Source: Actinobacteria bacterium RBG_16_68_21 (GTDB taxonomy: Bacteria; Actinomycetota; Acidimicrobiia; Spongiisociales; UBA11373). Taken from it: a stretch of 39,960 nt of DNA. Of this stretch, positions 35,477 through 39,960 are shown piece after piece. The DNA lies in NCBI GenBank assembly GCA_001767695.1, contig MELR01000010.1:1-39960 (forward strand), read 5' to 3'. The position numbers were made by a program, and so were the translations under genes. The notes under the pieces were generated by a model that was given only the letters and a program-made list of their open reading frames with translations, searched no databases and had not been told where the DNA came from. Numbering within the stretch: position 1 is the first letter of the stretch; every line of letters starts with the position of its first letter.

Positions 35477-36866
35477 CGGACGAGCTCCGCTCTCCCCACC
35501 ACCCATCCAACAGCCGGTACGCCTGCTCTACGTCGTAGGGGCCCTCGTCGAGCCGGTACTCGAGCAGCATGTCCATCGCTTCTCCCACCACCGGCCCCGG
35601 GGCGATCCCCAGGTGGGCCATGACCTGATGGCCGTCGATGGGGGGCCGAATCGACGCCAGCTCCTCGCGCTGTGACAGGTCGGCGATGCGTTCTTCCAGT
35701 TCGTCGATGCGCCGTTGGATCGCCCGAGCCCGCTTCTCGTTGCGAGTGGTCACGTCGCATCGGACCAGCACGTTGAGGCGTTCGAGCAGAGGACCGGCAT
35801 CGCGCACATACCGTCGCACCGCGCGGTCGGTCCATCCCATCTTGAAGGTGTGGGGACGCATGTGGAGGTACACCAGATCCGAAATCGCGTCGATGTCGTC
35901 GTTGGAGTACCGCAACTCTCGCAACCGCACCCGGGTCAGGCGCGCCCCAACGACTTCGTGGTGGTGAAACGAGACTCCGCCGCGGTCGATCGACTTGGTC
36001 GCGGGCTTGCCCACATCGTGAAAGAGGGCAGCCAATCGGACGGTCCGGTCCTGAGGGCACTTGCCCACGACGGCGATCGTGTGGGCCAGGACGTCTTTGT
36101 GGTGGTGGACGGGATCCTGCTCCACCGCCAGGGCAGGCAACTCCGGAATCACCTCTTCGGCCAGACCGGATTCGACGAACCCCCACAACGCCGCCTCGAC
36201 GTGCTCTCCGATGATCAGTCGGTCGAGCTCACCGCCGATCCGCTCCGCGCTGACGATCCGAATACGACCTGCCATTCGGCGGGCGGCATCGAGTGCCCGT
36301 TCGTCGGCAGTGAAACCCAGCGTCGCCACAAAACGGAACATCCGAAGCATCCGCAGCGGGTCGTCGCCGAAGGAGATTTCCGGGTCGAGGGGAGTGCGCA
36401 ACACACCGGCGCCTAGGTCTACCAGCCCACCAAATGGATCGACCATCTCGGGTGATGGCTCCAGCCGCAGGGCCATGGCGTTGACCGTGAAGTCGCGGCG
36501 CGACAGGTCCGTCTCCAGGTCCCCGGAGAATGCCACCACGGGCTTGCGGCTGTCGTCGCGGTACACCTCACTCCGGAACGTGGTTATCTCGACCGACCTC
36601 CCGTCCACAATCCCCCCGACGGTCCCGAATTCCTTGCCGATCGTGACGAGGTTCTTCGCCCATCCGGACAGCAGCCCATGGATCTCGTCGGGGGTGGCCC
36701 CAGTGGCGAAGTCGAACTCCTCGTCGGCGCGAGCCCGGCCCATGAGGGCATCCCGCACGCTTCCCCCTACCAGGAACGCCTCGTGTCCGGCCAGACGAAA
36801 CCGCGCGGCCACCCGGGCCGGTACACCGTCGGCGCGGAGGAGCTGTTCGAGCCGCGGGGGAAACAT
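35466..36866 (-). CDS. cca: CCA tRNA nucleotidyltransferase / poly(A) polymerase family with HD domain
   Basis: AFLVGGSVRDALMGRARADEEFDFATGA...RRDFTVNAMAL...DDPLRMLRMFRF...LAALFHDVGKPATK. Confidence 0.93.
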   Translation of the reverse strand: MFPPRLEQLLRADGVPARVAARFRLAGHEAFLVGGSVRDALMGRARADEEFDFATGATPDEIHGLLSGWAKNLVTIGKEFGTVGGIVDGRSVEITTFRSEVYRDDSRKPVVAFSGDLETDLSRRDFTVNAMALRLEPSPEMVDPFGGLVDLGAGVLRTPLDPEISFGDDPLRMLRMFRFVATLGFTADERALDAARRMAGRIRIVSAERIGGELDRLIIGEHVEAALWGFVESGLAEEVIPELPALAVEQDPVHHHKDVLAHTIAVVGKCPQDRTVRLAALFHDVGKPATKSIDRGGVSFHHHEVVGARLTRVRLRELRYSNDDIDAISDLVYLHMRPHTFKMGWTDRAVRRYVRDAGPLLERLNVLVRCDVTTRNEKRARAIQRRIDELEERIADLSQREELASIRPPIDGHQVMAHLGIAPGPVVGEAMDMLLEYRLDEGPYDVEQAYRLLDGWWGERSSSGER

Positions 36867-36929
36867 GCCAGCGATGGTAGAGAGGGTCGAGTGCCCGATG
36901 CCCCATTCGGACACCGGCGAGCCGCTGTC

Positions 36930-38030
36930 TCAGGCGGCAGAGGTCTTGAGCAGACCGAGCTGCTCGGCCCGCAGCTTCAGGTCCCCGGGAGACGTGGCGT
37001 TGCGCATCGCCTGCTCGAAGGTGATCGTCCCATTGCCGGCCAGGCGGAGGATCGACTGATCGAAGGTCTCCATCCCGTAGTACGCCCCCTCGGCGATCAC
37101 GTCGGGGATCTCATGGGTGAGCGCCCGGTCGGCGATGCGGTCGGCAACCCGTTCGGTGTTGATCAACACCTCCACTGCGGGAACGCGGCCTCGGCCATCC
37201 GCCGTAGGGATCAGCCGCTGAGAGATGATCGCTCGCAGCGATGCCGCCAGCAGCAACCGCACCTGCCGCTGCTGTCCCGACGGGAAGAACTCGAGGATCC
37301 GGTTGATCGTCTCGGCGGCGTCGAGGGTGTGCAGTGTCGACAGCACCAGGTGACCGGTCTCCGCCGCCTTGAGGGCGGCGTCGATCGTGTCGGCGTCACG
37401 CATCTCGCCGATGAGGATCACGTCTGGGTCCTGACGGAGCACGCGGCGCATCGCCTCGGCGAAACCATCGGTGTCGACGCCGACTTCCCTCTGGCTGACC
37501 ATCGCCAGCTTGTCCCGGTGCACTACCTCAATCGGGTCCTCCACGGTGATGATGTTCACCCGGCGCGTCGAGTTGATGGCGTCGATGATCGCGGCGAGCG
37601 TCGTGGACTTCCCAGCTCCCGTGGGTCCCGTGACCAAGATGAGTCCCCTCGGTTCGGCAGCCAGTGAGCCGAGCACCGGGGGAAGGCCGAGCGAGGAGAA
37701 GTCGCCGGATGGCGGTCGCAACGCTCGAATGGCAATGCTCACGAACCCTCGCTGCCGATAGGCATTGACCCGGAAGCGGGACCCGTCTGCCAGACCGATG
37801 GCGAAGTCCGCCTCGTTGCGCTGCTGGAACTCCGAGGCGAGTCGGTCCGGAATGATCCTCGCCAGATAGTCCTCCACGTCCTTCTCATCGAGCGGCAACT
37901 CCGGGAGAGGCATCAGCTCGCCGGCAACCCTGATCATCGGGGGTACACCCGCTTTCAGGTGCAGGTCGGATGCACCCGCCTTCTGGGCGTCCGTGAGCAG
38001 GGCCTCGATGTGGGGAAGCGACTTGGGCAA
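36930..38030 (-). CDS. pilT: PilT-type twitching/retraction ATPase
   Basis: ASDLHLKAGVPPMIRVAGEL...LVTGPTGAGKSTTLAAIID...ITVEDPIEVVH...LRQDPDVILIGEMRDADTIDAALKAAETGHLVLSTLHTLDAAETINRI. Confidence 0.94.
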   Translation of the reverse strand: MPKSLPHIEALLTDAQKAGASDLHLKAGVPPMIRVAGELMPLPELPLDEKDVEDYLARIIPDRLASEFQQRNEADFAIGLADGSRFRVNAYRQRGFVSIAIRALRPPSGDFSSLGLPPVLGSLAAEPRGLILVTGPTGAGKSTTLAAIIDAINSTRRVNIITVEDPIEVVHRDKLAMVSQREVGVDTDGFAEAMRRVLRQDPDVILIGEMRDADTIDAALKAAETGHLVLSTLHTLDAAETINRILEFFPSGQQRQVRLLLAASLRAIISQRLIPTADGRGRVPAVEVLINTERVADRIADRALTHEIPDVIAEGAYYGMETFDQSILRLAGNGTITFEQAMRNATSPGDLKLRAEQLGLLKTSAA

Positions 38031-38072
38031 TATGCCGTCCAGGGTGTGACTGCCTTCGTATCGGCACGAGTC

Positions 38073-39086
38073 TCAGCCGGCTTGAACGCTGCTCCAGAAC
38101 TCGGCCGCCTGCCGGGCCGCGGTGTCCACCATCTGCAGTGACCGGTACGGAGACCGCCCCGAAGGCGCCGGAAACTTCTGGCCCACCGCTCCCTGCACGG
38201 TCGCCGCCACTGAAGCACTGATTGCCTCGAGGGCGTAGCCTCCTTCGAGGGCGAAGATCATGGGGACGCCGACCCGGGACAGGTGGGCCGCCGCCCGCCC
38301 GAAGTCTTCCGCTTCGAGCATCCAGTCGGCCAGGGGGTCGGCACGATGGCCGTCATAGCCGGCGCTGACCAGGAGCCAATCGGGAGCGAATTCGCCGAGG
38401 ATCGGAACCACGATGCGGACGAAGGCCTCCTCGACGGCATCCCCGGCCGTGCCCGCGGGGAGGGGAACATTCACGGTCCTGCCGCGGCCGGCGCCGTGGC
38501 CCACCTCGTCGACCCATCCGCTCCCCGGATAGAAGGGGAACTGATGAAGCGACAGATAGAGAACGTCGCCCCGTGACAGGAAGGTGTCCTGGGTCCCGTC
38601 TCCGTGATGGACATCGACGTCGACGATCGCCACCCGCGAACCGTCGGCGGTGAGGCGCTCGGCGACTATGGCGATGTTGTTGAAGATGCAGAATCCCAGG
38701 GCGCGGGCGGAGTGAGCGTGGTGTCCCGGGGGCCGAACCGCCAGGAAGGCGACCGGGGATGCTCCCCCCAAGATCGCCGCGACCGCCTCCAGACCGGCAC
38801 CGGCCGCTCGACGGGCCGCCTCCCACGACTCGGGGACGGCACCCGTGTCGGGATCGAGGTCTCCCCCTCCCGAAGCGCAGAACTCGGCAATCGCCGCCAC
38901 GTAGCCGGGCTCATGAACCAACGCCAGGTCGGCCAGAGATGCCAACGGTGCGGGACGCTCCTCGATCTCGCCGCCCCAGGAGCGGGCTCCTTGAAGGGCG
39001 GCTTCGATCCGCGACGGACGTTCGGGGTGTCCCGGCGAGTTCTGATGGAGGAGACACGCGGGGTGACTGATCACCAGCGGCTTCAC
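38073..39086 (-). CDS. Histone-deacetylase-family (acetoin utilization/AphA-like) protein
   Basis: AVRPPGHHAHSARALGFCIFNNIAI...VAIVDVDVHHGDGTQDTF...LSLHQFPFYPGSG...LVSAGYDGHRADPLADW...ALEGGYALEAI; GTG start. Confidence 0.92.
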   Translation of the reverse strand: MKPLVISHPACLLHQNSPGHPERPSRIEAALQGARSWGGEIEERPAPLASLADLALVHEPGYVAAIAEFCASGGGDLDPDTGAVPESWEAARRAAGAGLEAVAAILGGASPVAFLAVRPPGHHAHSARALGFCIFNNIAIVAERLTADGSRVAIVDVDVHHGDGTQDTFLSRGDVLYLSLHQFPFYPGSGWVDEVGHGAGRGRTVNVPLPAGTAGDAVEEAFVRIVVPILGEFAPDWLLVSAGYDGHRADPLADWMLEAEDFGRAAAHLSRVGVPMIFALEGGYALEAISASVAATVQGAVGQKFPAPSGRSPYRSLQMVDTAARQAAEFWSSVQAG

Positions 39087-39159
39087 ATCCCCAACTCTCG
39101 CAGGTTCCAGAGTGCTTCTCGATTCGGGCGCGCCCCGGCGTGTCGATACCATCGCCGCG

Positions 39160-39882
39160 GTGAACACACGGGTTCGGGTGGAGGGGAATTGGCCGGAACC
39201 GATCACCCTCCGTAAGGGATGGGCCCGGGCCGAGTCGCGTCCCTGGAATGAGGTCGTCCCGATGGCTCACCTCCGCCTCTGTCGTGGCGGGGGCCCTTCG
39301 TTCATCGACGACTGTGTGGATGCCCTGGGCGAGGTCGGCGTGACCGGCGTCCTCTCCCCGCCCCTCCCCCCGTCGGCTCAGAAATCGTGGCGCGACGCCT
39401 CTTTCGATCGCCACGCCGATCTGGCGCTGTTCCGTCGCGAACTAGACCGCATCCCCCCGCCGGGCCACCTGGTGGTCGCCGGCACCGAAGAGGACCTCGA
39501 CGAGGCGCTCCGCATCGACGCCGCCGCGTTCGACGACTTCTGGCAATTCGATCGCAGGGCTCTCGTGGAGGCGATGGCGGCGACCCCGCGGTCTGTGTTC
39601 CAGGTGGTCCGCCACCCGTCCGGCGGCCTTGCCGGATTCGCGGTGAGCGGCGCCGGCACCACGATCGCCTACTTGCAGCGCCTCGCCGTCGACCCAGAGT
39701 CACAGGGCAGCGGCATCGGGCGCTCGCTGGTGCGCTCCTCGGCGCGCTGGGCGAAGCGGGAAGGAGCCCATGCCCTCATCCTCAACACCCAGCTGGACAA
39801 CGCACCCGCCATCGGGCTGTACCACTCCGAAGGATTCGCCGTGCTCGACGAACCGTTGGCGGTGCTGAAGAGAGCGGTGTAG
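39160..39882 (+). CDS. GNAT-family N-acetyltransferase
   Basis: YLQRLAVDPESQGSGIGRSLVRSSARWAKREGAHALILNTQLDNAPAIGLYHSEGF; GTG start. Confidence 0.85.
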   Translation: MNTRVRVEGNWPEPITLRKGWARAESRPWNEVVPMAHLRLCRGGGPSFIDDCVDALGEVGVTGVLSPPLPPSAQKSWRDASFDRHADLALFRRELDRIPPPGHLVVAGTEEDLDEALRIDAAAFDDFWQFDRRALVEAMAATPRSVFQVVRHPSGGLAGFAVSGAGTTIAYLQRLAVDPESQGSGIGRSLVRSSARWAKREGAHALILNTQLDNAPAIGLYHSEGFAVLDEPLAVLKRAV

Positions 39883-39890
39883 GACCCGGT

Positions 39891-39960
39891 CTCCCGCCTC
39901 CCGTCTCCCGTCTCCTGAGGCAGTCGCACCCGGCGGGCGACGGGCGACGGGCGACACGGC
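39891..39960. repeat. Bipartite heptamer-period tract running off the window
   Basis: ctcccgc ctcccgt ctcccgt ctcctga ... gcgggcg acgggcg acgggcg acacggc. Confidence 0.8.

Noticed and set aside
1-39960. tRNA/rRNA genes, prophage, toxin-antitoxin or defence islands
   Set aside because: No cloverleaf-like segments, integrases, phage structural genes or recognisable defence genes were seen on either strand by eye.

Overview
High-GC bacterial chromosomal window, probably actinobacterial (possibly Acidimicrobiia-like; inferred from gene content only). Most of it is conventional single-copy gene content. It includes: (1) a likely reductive pyrimidine / ureido-compound catabolism region, with a class III aminotransferase (partial, left edge), a beta-ureidopropionase-like nitrilase and a NitT/TauT-type ABC transporter with two permeases and an NMT1/THI5-like binding protein; (2) the rpsF-ssb-rpsR-rplI-dnaB operon; (3) panB, PPOX-fold protein, PadR regulator + ino1, nfo; (4) a 1640-aa LPFTG-terminated repeat surface protein; (5) a short-chain cis-prenyltransferase, a duplicated zinc-metalloprotease-like lipoprotein, a GT4 glycosyltransferase, an SDR/DUF2867-like protein, an interrupted DUF1295 gene, a rimK pair, prkA, cca, pilT and an HDAC-family gene. 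The most unusual signal is not protein-coding. At least ten intergenic tracts consist of degenerate tandem repeats with a 7-bp period. The heptamer differs from tract to tract. Many tracts are head-to-head inverted, and several share a CCCGCAAGA-like core. A separate ~95-bp, nearly fully palindromic insertion splits the DUF1295 gene. Other points: a PadR promoter/operator giving a near-leaderless mRNA, a decayed YdeI/OmpD-like pseudogene, a metalloprotease repeat with HExxH changed to TQxxH, and a 40-aa TM microprotein missing from the ORF track. Family names come from reading motifs by eye; no database search was run.
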